The notes under the pieces: generated by a model
Databases searched by the model: none
What the model was told of the DNA's origin: nothing
What the model saw: only the letters and a program-made list of their open reading frames with translations
Origin: an uncultured Clostridia bacterium
GTDB lineage: Bacteria; Bacillota; Clostridia; Oscillospirales; Ruminococcaceae
Reading direction: 5' to 3'
Length of the DNA: 13,430 nt
NCBI GenBank assembly: GCA_947624425.1
Contig: CANQKG010000018.1
Span: forward strand, 1 to 13,430
Made by a program: the position numbers and the translations under genes
Part shown: positions 7,317-13,383 of the stretch, in pieces
How the letters are laid out: each line of letters opens with the position of its first letter
How positions within the stretch are numbered: the stretch's first letter is position 1

Positions 7317-7341
7317 AAAGAGGGCATACGCCCTCTTTTTT
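7315..7341. terminator. Bidirectional terminator between the aldolase gene and lysR
   Basis: AAAAAGAGGGC (7315-7325) and GCCCTCTTTTT (7330-7340) form an 11-bp stem with a 4-nt loop. Flanking A and T runs give a U tract on either strand, so it can end both convergent transcripts. It overlaps the aldolase stop codon. Confidence 0.92.
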
Positions 7342-7376
7342 ATATTCAAAGTGTGTTTCGAGCCTGTGAGCGAAAG

Positions 7377-8249
7377 TCATTTGGATAGAATCATCTGCAA
7401 AAGCATATCCGCGGCTTTAGAATGCAGATCAGCTCCTTGCACAACATATATTTGTCGAGATGGTAACGGATCGGAGACCTTGACCTCGTATACCTCACCG
7501 TTCGCGATAGCGTTTTTGGCAAAATCGGATACAACACAACCAATTCCCATATTTCGTGCTGCGAAACTGACGATTTGCGGACTGGTCGCCAGCTCAAATT
7601 TCGGTGTTGCTGTAAATCCGCGCTTGCGAAATTCGTTATCTAAAAACTGTCTTGTACTTGTATTGTTTTCCAATAAAATCAGATGATCTTTCAGGTCAAA
7701 AACTTGATCTGCTTTGATCGTCTGCATTTTTTCTCCGCAAATAAAAATGTCCCGAATTTGCCGAACGGGAAATAGATCGAGTTCTGGGCTGGGCAGCGGT
7801 CCGCTTACAGCAGCAAAGTCGATTTTACCTTGCTTTAGAAGCTGTAACGTTTGCGGAGTGGGATGATTGGTAATTGCGATATTGATATTCGGGTATTTTT
7901 TGTGAAACTCTTCAAGATACGGGAGCAGGCAGAATTCCAATGTCATATCGCTTGCCCCAATACGAATTTCACCGATGTCAAGGCGTAACATGGCTGTGAG
8001 GCGATGCTCTCCTTCGGAAAATGCAGCGATCCCGGCTGAAGCATATTGGTATAAAATCCGACCTTCGGCTGTCAGTCTTACCCCCTTTGGTGTACGGAGG
8101 AAAAGCGTACAGCCAACCGTTTCCTCAAGCCGTAAAATGCTTTGGCTTACGGCTGGCTGCGAGATGAATAGTTTTTCTGAAGCAAGTGTGATGCTTTCAT
8201 GTTCAGCCACACAGCAAAATATTTTATACCAATCATAGTTGATATTCAT
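7377..8249 (-). CDS. LysR-family transcriptional regulator
   Basis: This 290-aa protein has the standard LysR length. The N-terminal winged helix-turn-helix covers about res 1-60 (core ITLASEKLFISQPAVSQSIL, 20-39, then RLEETVG and RTPKGVRLTAEG), and the substrate-binding co-inducer domain about 90-285. ATG 8249 is preceded by GAGGT with 6-nt spacing. It lies 71 nt downstream of the PurA-like gene on the same strand but has its own promoter (8285-8313). A box in that promoter (8293-8307) recurs upstream of the PurA-like gene, suggesting autoregulation plus control of its neighbour. Base composition is more AT-rich than flanking operons. The inducer is unknown. Confidence 0.92.
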   Translation of the reverse strand: MNINYDWYKIFCCVAEHESITLASEKLFISQPAVSQSILRLEETVGCTLFLRTPKGVRLTAEGRILYQYASAGIAAFSEGEHRLTAMLRLDIGEIRIGASDMTLEFCLLPYLEEFHKKYPNINIAITNHPTPQTLQLLKQGKIDFAAVSGPLPSPELDLFPVRQIRDIFICGEKMQTIKADQVFDLKDHLILLENNTSTRQFLDNEFRKRGFTATPKFELATSPQIVSFAARNMGIGCVVSDFAKNAIANGEVYEVKVSDPLPSRQIYVVQGADLHSKAADMLLQMILSK

Positions 8250-8284
8250 GCAGATACCTCATAAGTCACAATTATATCATATTG

Positions 8285-8313
8285 ATTATAGCATAACTAC
8301 AACTTATTATCAA
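8285..8313 (-). promoter_or_regulatory. Promoter of lysR
   Basis: On the minus strand, TTGATA (8313-8308), a 17-nt spacer and TATAAT (8290-8285) form a near-consensus sigma-A promoter starting 8 nt after the PurA-like stop codon. Predicted start is near 8278. Confidence 0.8.
8293..8307. promoter_or_regulatory. LysR-type box (T-N11-A) within the lysR promoter
   Basis: On the minus strand the sequence is ATAAGTTGTAGTTAT, an ATAAG-N5-GTTAT dyad containing the LysR T-N11-A signature. It fills most of the -35/-10 spacer, a placement typical of autorepression. The same ATAAG-N5-GTTAT pattern occurs at 9683-9697. Confidence 0.6.
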
Positions 8314-8320
8314 TTCCAGA

Positions 8321-9595
8321 TTATCGGAAAATTGTCTGATTTCGTTTTGGACCAACCGAAATAATGGATACAGGTACGCCGATTTGATTTTCGATAAAAC
8401 TGATATAGTTCTTTGCTGCCTCTGGAAGCTCGTTATATTGTGAGCATTCTGAAATATCGCAGTTCCAACCTTTCAGATATTGATAGACGGGTTGGGATTC
8501 ACTGAGCAGATGCGTTTGCGGGAAATTTTTCGTAATCTCTCCGTTTGTTTTATAACTTACACAAACAGGAATATTGTCCAGATATCCGAGGACATCAAGA
8601 TTTGTGAATGCTAATTCCGTTGCTCCTTGAAGCATACAGCCATATCTGGCTGCGACACAATCAAACCACGCTATTCTGCGTGGACGACCGGTATTGGCGC
8701 CAAACTCACCCTGATCGCCGCCTCTTCTACGAAGTTCATCGGCGGTACTGCCGGATAATTCGCCCACCAACGCGCCTTCTCCCACACTCGTATGATAAGC
8801 TTTTACAACAGATATAATGGATTTGATCTCATAGGGAGGAATTCCCACGCTTACACTCCCAAAACCTGCAAGCGGTGAGGAAGATGTGACATAAGGGTAA
8901 ATCCCGTTTTCAATATCCCTAAGAGCTCCGAGCTGACCTTCCAACAAAATATTCTTTCCTTCTTTTATCGCCTCGTTCATATAGTATGGGCAGTCACACA
9001 AATACGGGGCAAGACGGGTCTTTAAATCAGTTAAGTAATCCATCATTTCTTGGTAGGAAACGGCATTTTCAATGTGATAAAAGGCTTTGAAATAAACATT
9101 TTTATCTTCACAAAAACGTGCAGCGATATTGCTGAGATTTTCCGAATACAATGCGGATATCTGAATGTTTCTTCTTGCGAATTTGTCGGAGTAAAACGGC
9201 CATATGCCGGAAAGCGTTGAACCAAATCTGTTTTTTCTGAGGCGTTCTTCTTCTAATCTGTCTTGTAGTTTGTGAATAGGCAAAAGCAGCTGTGCCCGAG
9301 ACGAGATAAGAATTTTGGGTGTTGGAACCCCTCTCTCTTTCAGCATTTCAAGCTCGGAGAAAAAAATATCAGCGTCAAATGCCACACCGCTTGCGATCAC
9401 ATTCTCGACATGGTGGTGAAACACTCCGGAAGGAAGGAGGCGCAAAACAAATTTCCCAAAATCATTGATGATGGTATGTCCGGCATTTGCTCCACCCTGA
9501 AACCGTACTACAATGTCCGCTTTCTCTGCGAGAAGGTCCGTTGTTTTACCTTTTCCTTCGTCTCCAAATCCGCTTCCGGTAATTGCTGTAACCAT
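8321..9595 (-). CDS. Adenylosuccinate synthetase homologue, divergent PurA-like
   Basis: This 424-aa protein spans the full PurA length (E. coli 432). PurA couples IMP and aspartate using GTP. Retained are GFGDEGKGK (9-17, catalytic D12), GGANAGHT (34-41, catalytic H40), SDKFARR (136-142), YPYVTSSS (233-240), FGANTGRPRR (298-307) and TNLDVL (331-336). Altered are the IMP loop (GSTLSGIWP, 125-133, for GTTGRGIGP), EGQLGAL (219-225) where PurA has EGAQGTL, putting Leu at the E. coli Gln224 position, SVGEGALVGEL (270-280) for RVGxGPFPTEL, and Asn332 for Lys331. It is therefore likely a paralogue with a changed nucleotide substrate rather than the housekeeping enzyme; no purine genes are nearby. 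ATG 9595 has GGAGG 7 nt upstream; TTG and ATG codons at 9613 and 9601 overlap or crowd that SD. Confidence 0.85.
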   Translation of the reverse strand: MVTAITGSGFGDEGKGKTTDLLAEKADIVVRFQGGANAGHTIINDFGKFVLRLLPSGVFHHHVENVIASGVAFDADIFFSELEMLKERGVPTPKILISSRAQLLLPIHKLQDRLEEERLRKNRFGSTLSGIWPFYSDKFARRNIQISALYSENLSNIAARFCEDKNVYFKAFYHIENAVSYQEMMDYLTDLKTRLAPYLCDCPYYMNEAIKEGKNILLEGQLGALRDIENGIYPYVTSSSPLAGFGSVSVGIPPYEIKSIISVVKAYHTSVGEGALVGELSGSTADELRRRGGDQGEFGANTGRPRRIAWFDCVAARYGCMLQGATELAFTNLDVLGYLDNIPVCVSYKTNGEITKNFPQTHLLSESQPVYQYLKGWNCDISECSQYNELPEAAKNYISFIENQIGVPVSIISVGPKRNQTIFR

Positions 9596-9631
9596 ATACA
9601 TTCCTCCAATCAATATGCAGGGTACGGTTTT

Positions 9632-9660
9632 ACTATAAAGGCATGGTCAAAGGAATGCAA
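9632..9660 (-). promoter_or_regulatory. Possible promoter of the PurA-like gene
   Basis: On the minus strand, TATAGT (9637-9632) is a good -10; the sequence 17 nt upstream, TTGCAT (9660-9655), is a weak -35. A weak -35 fits an activator-dependent promoter. The predicted start is near 9625. Confidence 0.5.
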
Positions 9661-9682
9661 ATATCAGGATATTATTCACTGG

Positions 9683-9697
9683 ATAAGCAGCAGTTAT
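9683..9697. promoter_or_regulatory. LysR-type box (T-N11-A) upstream of the PurA-like gene
   Basis: ATAAGCAGCAGTTAT on the plus strand, extended by outer G and C to a GATAA-N7-TTATC dyad (9682-9698). It is centred about 65 bp upstream of the predicted start of the PurA-like transcript, the usual LysR activator recognition position. It matches the lysR-promoter box at 10 of 10 flanking bases (ATAAG, GTTAT). Confidence 0.6.
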
Positions 9698-9764
9698 CTC
9701 TTTTTTCTCCACACATAAGCCAGTGCGATTGCCATAAGATCATATGAAGTCATATACGAGGCGG

Positions 9765-9807
9765 AAAAAGTAAAATCAGCAAGGGTCTTATGACCCTTGC
9801 TGATTTT
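9765..9807 (-). terminator. Terminator of the tRNA-Ala transcript
   Basis: A perfect 16-bp inverted repeat (9772-9787 with 9792-9807, core CAGCAAGGGTC) has a 4-nt loop and, on the minus strand, a TTTTACTTTTT tract. It begins at the tRNA 3' end. Confidence 0.9.
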
Positions 9808-9882
9808 GGTGGAGACGGTGGGATTCGAACCCATGACCTCTCGGATGCGAACCGAACGCTCTCCCAACTGAGCTACGCCCCC
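9807..9882 (-). tRNA. tRNA-Ala, anticodon CGC
   Basis: The 76-nt cloverleaf folds on the minus strand: acceptor GGGGGCG/CGTCTCC, D stem GCTC/GAGC, anticodon stem TTCGG/CCGAG around loop TTCGCAT (anticodon CGC, reading GCG), T loop TTCGAAT, discriminator A and an encoded CCA (9809-9807). The acceptor has the G3-U70 pair that identifies alanine tRNAs. The outermost T-stem pair (A49-C65) is mismatched. Confidence 0.93.
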
Positions 9883-9894
9883 ACAACGTCACTT

Positions 9895-9923
9895 ATTATA
9901 CGATGAAATTGCGGATTTGTCAA
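9895..9923 (-). promoter_or_regulatory. Consensus promoter of tRNA-Ala
   Basis: On the minus strand, TTGACA (9923-9918), a 17-nt spacer and TATAAT (9900-9895) form a perfect sigma-A promoter; transcription should start a few bases before the tRNA 5' end at 9882. Confidence 0.92.
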
Positions 9924-9933
9924 CCTCCAATTT

Positions 9934-9962
9934 GCATAGATCATGAAAAAAGTGCCATACTA
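9934..9962 (+). promoter_or_regulatory. Candidate sigma-G (forespore) promoter of the small coat-like genes
   Basis: GCATA (9934-9938), a 17-nt spacer and CATACTA (9956-9962) fit the Bacillus sigma-G consensus (-35 GHATR, -10 CATWHTA, spacing 17-18). The predicted start near 9969 gives a very short leader, with the SD GAGGTGAT (9968-9975) at its 5' end, a weak point of the call. Confidence 0.55.
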
Positions 9963-9978
9963 CCCTTGAGGTGATAGT

Positions 9979-10164
9979 ATGCCGAGTTTTACACAGGGGG
10001 AGTTGGCGTCGATCGACGCGCGGATCGAGAACGAATTGGTGATGGTGAAAAAATGCAAGGAGTATGCCAAACTCTGCACCGACCCGCAGCTGCGATTGCA
10101 GTGTGAGCAGATCGCCGCCCGTCATCAGGAGCATCTGCGGCAGCTGCTGGGGCAGCTGCAATAG
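9979..10164 (+). CDS. Small alpha-helical protein, spore-coat (CotF)-associated
   Basis: This 61-aa, fully helical-looking protein (two amphipathic helices, around res 6-32 and 35-60, rich in Glu, Lys, Gln) has Cys 26, 33 and 43 and no signal or membrane segment. ATG 9979 follows GAGGTGAT. The next gene starts 14 nt after its stop and encodes a CotF-like protein, and a sporulation-type promoter precedes the pair, so a spore-coat or forespore role is inferred. The sequence alone does not name a family with certainty; helix-loop-helix of this size resembles half of a CotF/ferritin-like bundle. Confidence 0.7.
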   Translation: MPSFTQGELASIDARIENELVMVKKCKEYAKLCTDPQLRLQCEQIAARHQEHLRQLLGQLQ

Positions 10165-10178
10165 GGAGGGAATGCGGC

Positions 10179-10457
10179 ATGGAGCTTTCAATCAAGGCGG
10201 AAAAGCCGGACGATCATGATCGCATGGCGGACTGCCGATACAGCCAGTATGAGTTAGCAAACGGCTATCATCATGCCTTGCAGGGCTGTGAGCGGATCCC
10301 GCTGCGGAATCTCTATCTGGATCTGCTGGACGAGGAGCATCGGATCGCGGGACAAATTACACAGGAGATGAAAAAGCGGGGCTGGATCAAGCACTCGTTT
10401 GCCACACAGGAGGAAATCGCCGCCCTGCGGGATCATTACCTGTCCGCCGGAATATAA
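10179..10457 (+). CDS. CotF-like spore coat family protein
   Basis: This 92-aa soluble helical protein has features of the CotF domain: a helix with YSQYELANGYHHALQGC (res 22-38), then IPLRNLYLDLLDEEHRIAGQITQEM (a DEEH helix) and the short terminal KKRGWIK. CotF-type proteins are small four-helix relatives of ferritins found in the spore coat or forespore. ATG 10179 has GGGAGGG 8 nt upstream. It is probably co-transcribed with the 61-aa gene; a weak hairpin (10465-10480) without a T run follows. Specific function is unknown. Confidence 0.75.
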   Translation: MELSIKAEKPDDHDRMADCRYSQYELANGYHHALQGCERIPLRNLYLDLLDEEHRIAGQITQEMKKRGWIKHSFATQEEIAALRDHYLSAGI

Positions 10458-10642
10458 CCGGGATATCATAAGAGTATGATCTGTTTAGTCGGTTGCAAAT
10501 ACTGAAAAATGATAAAGTTCATCATCCGTCACGGAGGCGGGAATGACGTTGCGGCGCCCGCAGGGCATACGATCCATTTTGTGCGAGCGTTACCTCAAGC
10601 AAAAGCAAAACCGAAAAACTGCAAGCGGGAAAAAGCAGTTTG

Positions 10643-10857
10643 GAATCCCACCACCGCGCTAAAGCGCGGTCCCCCTCCCTTTGACAAGGGAGGCACTGGC
10701 GACCAAAGAACTTTTAATAGAAATTTTAACAAAACAAGCTGACGGAAGACTTCACTTATTTCCACTTATCCCATTTTAACTTACCATGCTGCCGTCTTTG
10801 TCAAAACCTCCCTTGTCAAAGGGAGGGGGACCATGCGGCAGCATGGTGGAGGGATTC
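10643..10857. repeat. MITE-like element with 51-bp terminal inverted repeats
   Basis: The left arm (10643-10693) and right arm (10807-10857) match as inverted repeats over 51 bp, except one base near the tip and a 12-bp block. Each arm has an outer tip GAATCCC, a small hairpin, TCCCCC, then the hairpin CCTCCCTT-TGAC-AAGGGAGG. The differing block is a hairpin in both arms: CCGCGC-TAAA-GCGCGG in the left arm and, in the same orientation, CCATGC-TGCC-GCATGG in the right. The 113-bp centre is AT-rich and codes for nothing recognisable. No transposase is present and no target duplication is clear, so a non-autonomous or structural repeat is the best description. Confidence 0.75.
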
Positions 10858-10925
10858 AATACCCACAAAACAAAATAGATGATATACTGTTACCGCTAAA
10901 CGGCGTCGACTTTTTCGACAGACTG

Positions 10926-10955
10926 AACAGAGGGTACTTCCCCTCTGTTTTTGTT
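10926..10955 (+). terminator. Intrinsic terminator upstream of thyX
   Basis: AACAGAGGG (10926-10934) pairs with CCCTCTGTT (10941-10949) around a 6-nt loop, followed by a T-rich run. It ends whatever is transcribed toward thyX, either read-through from the cot-like pair or a short transcript starting near 10895. Confidence 0.8.
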
Positions 10956-10959
10956 TTGC

Positions 10960-10988
10960 TTGTCAATCGGCGGCGTTTGTGTTATACT
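10960..10988 (+). promoter_or_regulatory. Promoter of the thyX operon
   Basis: TTGTCA (10960-10965), a 17-nt spacer and TATACT (10983-10988) form a good sigma-A promoter just after the terminator. The leader would be about 38 nt. Confidence 0.85.
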
Positions 10989-11032
10989 AAATATAACTAT
11001 GGAACTTCTCCCGCGACAAAAGGAGACAGAAT

Positions 11033-11812
11033 ATGAAAGTCACATTGATCGCACATACTCCCGACCCCGAGCAAACGGTGGCGTGCGCCGCTAAACTCTG
11101 TTACAGCAACAGCACGATAGACGATCTGCAGGAGGGACTGACCCCCGAAAAGTCGGCATCCTTTCTGGAGATGCTGGCGGGTTTGGGACATGCCAGCCCG
11201 ATCGAGCATGCCAGCTTCACCTTTGGGATCGAGGGCGTGTCCCGTTCACTGCTGGCGGAGATCACCCGGCACCGTATCGCGTCTTTCAGCGTGCAGAGCC
11301 AGCGGTATGTGAAGGAAAATCAGTTTGCCTTTGTTACGCCGCCCGAGATCGCCGCCTGCCCCGAAGCTCTGGCGATTTTTGAGGACGCCATGCGGCAGGA
11401 TACTCGGCAGTATAACAAGCTGGCGGACATTCTGTTTGACCGCCATTTCAAAGAGATGACCGAAAGCGGCATGGACGAAAAAACCGCTCGCCGCAATGCC
11501 GAGAAACGGGCGATCGAGGACGCACGGTTTGTGCTTCCGAATGCCTGCGTGACCAAAATGCTGGTGACGATGAACGCCCGCAGCCTTTATAACTTTTTCC
11601 GCCTGCGCTGCTGTAACCGCGCACAGTGGGAGATCCGCACCTTGGCGCGGGAGATGCTCCGGCTGGTAAGCGAAGTGGCGCCGACTTTGTTTGAAACGGC
11701 AGGACCGCCCTGCTATACAGGAGGCTGTCCGGAAGGGAAAATGAGCTGCGGTAAAATGACCGAAATGCGGGAAATTTACCGCCAACTTCATAAGGAGGCG
11801 TCTCATGGGTAA
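11033..11812 (+). CDS. thyX: FAD-dependent thymidylate synthase
   Basis: The 259-aa flavoenzyme methylates dUMP to dTMP using methylene-tetrahydrofolate and NADPH-reduced FAD. The diagnostic ThyX motif RHRxxSxxxxSxR is intact as RHRIASFSVQSQR (res 79-91), preceded by GHASPIEHASFTF (52-64), and the C-terminal NARSLYNFFRLR...AQWEIR block is present. ATG 11033 has AAAGGAG at 11017-11023. The stop overlaps the start of the thymidylate-kinase-like gene by 8 nt, so the operon supplies consecutive steps of dTTP synthesis. The C-terminus carries four cysteines (PPCYTGGCPEGKMSCGK), a tail extension seen in some clostridial ThyX proteins. Confidence 0.96.
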   Translation: MKVTLIAHTPDPEQTVACAAKLCYSNSTIDDLQEGLTPEKSASFLEMLAGLGHASPIEHASFTFGIEGVSRSLLAEITRHRIASFSVQSQRYVKENQFAFVTPPEIAACPEALAIFEDAMRQDTRQYNKLADILFDRHFKEMTESGMDEKTARRNAEKRAIEDARFVLPNACVTKMLVTMNARSLYNFFRLRCCNRAQWEIRTLAREMLRLVSEVAPTLFETAGPPCYTGGCPEGKMSCGKMTEMREIYRQLHKEASHG

Positions 11813-12467
11813 GCTGATTGTACTCGACGGTCTGGACGGCTGCGGCAAAACGACCCAGTTTAATCTGTTGCTCGAACGGTTGAAGGAGCGCGGCGTGCCG
11901 GTGCGCGCAATCTCTTTCCCCGATTATAATGAGCCGTCCTCGACTTTGGTGCAGATGTATCTGCGCGGTGAATTCGGCGGTTCGCCCGATGCGGTGTCCG
12001 CCTATGCCGCGTCCTCCTTCTATGCGGTGGACCGGTATGCAAGCTACCGCCGCTTCTGGGAGGAGGATTATCGGGGAGATAAGGTGATCCTCGCGGCACG
12101 GTATGTGTCCTCCAACGCGATCCACCAGATGTGCAAGCTCTCCCGCTTTAAGTGGGACGACTTTCTCCGCTGGCTCTCCGATTATGAGTATGAAAAGCTC
12201 GGTCTGCCCAGACCCGATCGGGTGATTTTTCTGGACATGCTGCCGTCGATCTCGCAAGAGCTGCTCAGCGGCAGGTATGGAGGCGACGAGAGCCAGAAGG
12301 ACATTCACGAGGCGGACGCCGTTTACCTGTCACTCTGTCGGGAAGCGGCGCTCTACGCGGCAAAGGCGGAAGGCTGGCGGGTGGTTCCCTGCAGCGTGAG
12401 ATCGGTGCTGCGCACCCGTGAGGAGATCGCGGCGGACATTGACGCGGCGATTGACGGAATACTGTAA
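11805..12467 (+). CDS. tmk: Thymidylate kinase-like protein
   Basis: This 220-aa P-loop kinase is predicted to phosphorylate dTMP to dTDP. GLDGCGKT (res 9-16) is the Walker A motif, FPDY (38-41) the usual FP element, and GRYGGDESQKDIHE (156-169) the lid. At the position of the DRY motif it reads AARYVSSNAIHQ (97-108), so the usual Asp is Ala (A98) while Arg99 is kept; D76-R77 (VDRYASY) lies earlier in the chain and is also normal for the family. The start ATG overlaps the thyX stop and uses AAGGAGG at 11791-11797. The neighbouring ThyX makes its substrate. It may be the main Tmk or an atypical paralogue. Confidence 0.88.
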   Translation: MGKLIVLDGLDGCGKTTQFNLLLERLKERGVPVRAISFPDYNEPSSTLVQMYLRGEFGGSPDAVSAYAASSFYAVDRYASYRRFWEEDYRGDKVILAARYVSSNAIHQMCKLSRFKWDDFLRWLSDYEYEKLGLPRPDRVIFLDMLPSISQELLSGRYGGDESQKDIHEADAVYLSLCREAALYAAKAEGWRVVPCSVRSVLRTREEIAADIDAAIDGIL

Positions 12468-12483
12468 GGAAGTGCAGCGTTAG

Positions 12484-13383
12484 ATGGAATTATCCTTTGC
12501 GCCGATCCGGCTGGAGGACAAAAAATGGATCGAGCCTCTGGTGCGGCGCGGAAATGAACGGGGCTGTGAATACAGCTTTGCAAGCAACTATGTCTGGAGC
12601 CGGTATTACGCTTTTGAGGTGGCGGAGGCAGGCGGTTATTTTCTGCTTTCCTCCAATCGTGATATCCGCGCTTATCTCTGCCCGACCGGCGGCGAGGATA
12701 TCCGCCTGCCGATCGAAGCGATCCTCTTAGACTGTGAAAAACGGCAGACGCCGTTTTATATGTACAGCATCAGTTCCGAGAAAAAAGCGGAGATCGAAGC
12801 GGCGTTTCCGGGCAAGTTCACCTTTGAGCCGAGACGGGACACCTTCGAGTATATTTATGAGCGGGAGTCCCTTGCCACCCTTGCGGGGAAAAAGCTCCAC
12901 GCGAAGCGGAACCATATCCACGCTTTCGAGCAAAGCGGCGGCAGGTATCTGCCGCTGACGCCCGACCGGATCTCCGACTGTATCGAGATGAACCGGCTCT
13001 GGTGTGCCGATCAGGAGTGTGACTGGAATCCCGATAAAGAGGAGGAGTCCTGCATCACCATCAGTCTGCTTCGCAATTATGAGGCGCTGGGCTTGACCGG
13101 CGGTCTGCTGGAGTTAGATGGCAAGGTGGTTGCCTTTACACTTGGCGAACAGCTTTCGGAGGACACCTTTGTGGTTCATGCCGAAAAGGCGTTTGCCCAT
13201 GTGCGGGGCGCCTATCCCTATATCAATCGGGAGTTTGTCCGCGCCGCCGTCAACTGCCGGTATGTCAATCGGGAGGAGGACGCGGGGGACGAGGGACTGC
13301 GTCAGGCAAAGCTTTCCTATCAGCCCGTTTTTCTGCTCGAAAAATATGACGCCGTACTCAAGGGTCAGGAGCATCTGCTGTGA
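12484..13383 (+). CDS. DUF2156 (phosphatidylglycerol lysyltransferase C-terminal domain) family protein
   Basis: This 299-aa soluble protein has a tandem GNAT-like architecture typical of DUF2156. Its N-terminal half contains YSFASNYVWSRYYAFEV (30-46) and the C-terminal half KKLHAKRNHIHAFE (136-149), LLELDGKVVAFTLGEQL, FVVHAEKAFAHVRGAYPYIN and the terminal LRQAKLSYQPVFLLEKY. Related domains transfer aminoacyl groups from aminoacyl-tRNA to lipids in MprF; stand-alone versions lack membrane helices and have unknown substrates. It starts 16 nt after tmk with a modest SD (AAGGAAG, spacing about 11) and is probably the last gene of the thyX operon in view. No terminator is visible in the remaining 47 bases. 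Confidence 0.85.
   Translation: MELSFAPIRLEDKKWIEPLVRRGNERGCEYSFASNYVWSRYYAFEVAEAGGYFLLSSNRDIRAYLCPTGGEDIRLPIEAILLDCEKRQTPFYMYSISSEKKAEIEAAFPGKFTFEPRRDTFEYIYERESLATLAGKKLHAKRNHIHAFEQSGGRYLPLTPDRISDCIEMNRLWCADQECDWNPDKEEESCITISLLRNYEALGLTGGLLELDGKVVAFTLGEQLSEDTFVVHAEKAFAHVRGAYPYINREFVRAAVNCRYVNREEDAGDEGLRQAKLSYQPVFLLEKYDAVLKGQEHLL

Larger units (their letters stand above)
10458..11032. other. Non-coding interval between the cot-like pair and thyX
   Basis: Open frames here (for example 10509-10742 and 10833-11036) lack an SD, run across the inverted-repeat element and resemble no protein. Within the interval I recognise the inverted-repeat element at 10643-10857, a terminator at 10926-10955 and the thyX promoter at 10960-10988. 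The stretch 10481-10642 contains GC-rich segments (for example GGCGCCCGCAGGGC) that may be further repeat material, but no firm structure. Confidence 0.7.

Noticed and set aside
8321..9595. Idea that the PurA-like protein is a phage PurZ (2-aminoadenine genome pathway)
   Set aside because: PurZ proteins replace the catalytic Asp of GDEGKGK, which is intact here, and no phage, DpoZ or DatZ-like gene is nearby.
9272..9718. 148-codon plus-strand open frame opposite the PurA-like gene
   Set aside because: It is antisense to conserved PurA motifs and extends into the promoter region, with no SD or family features.
9807..9882. tRNA-Ala as an integration site of a mobile island
   Set aside because: No integrase and no duplicated tRNA 3' end were found in the window; kept only as a weak hypothesis in the findings.
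10509..10742. 77-codon open frame in the interval before thyX
   Set aside because: It has no SD, reads through the left arm of the inverted-repeat element and resembles no protein.
10643..10857. CRISPR-like repeats
   Set aside because: There are only two inverted arms, with no regularly spaced direct repeats or cas genes.
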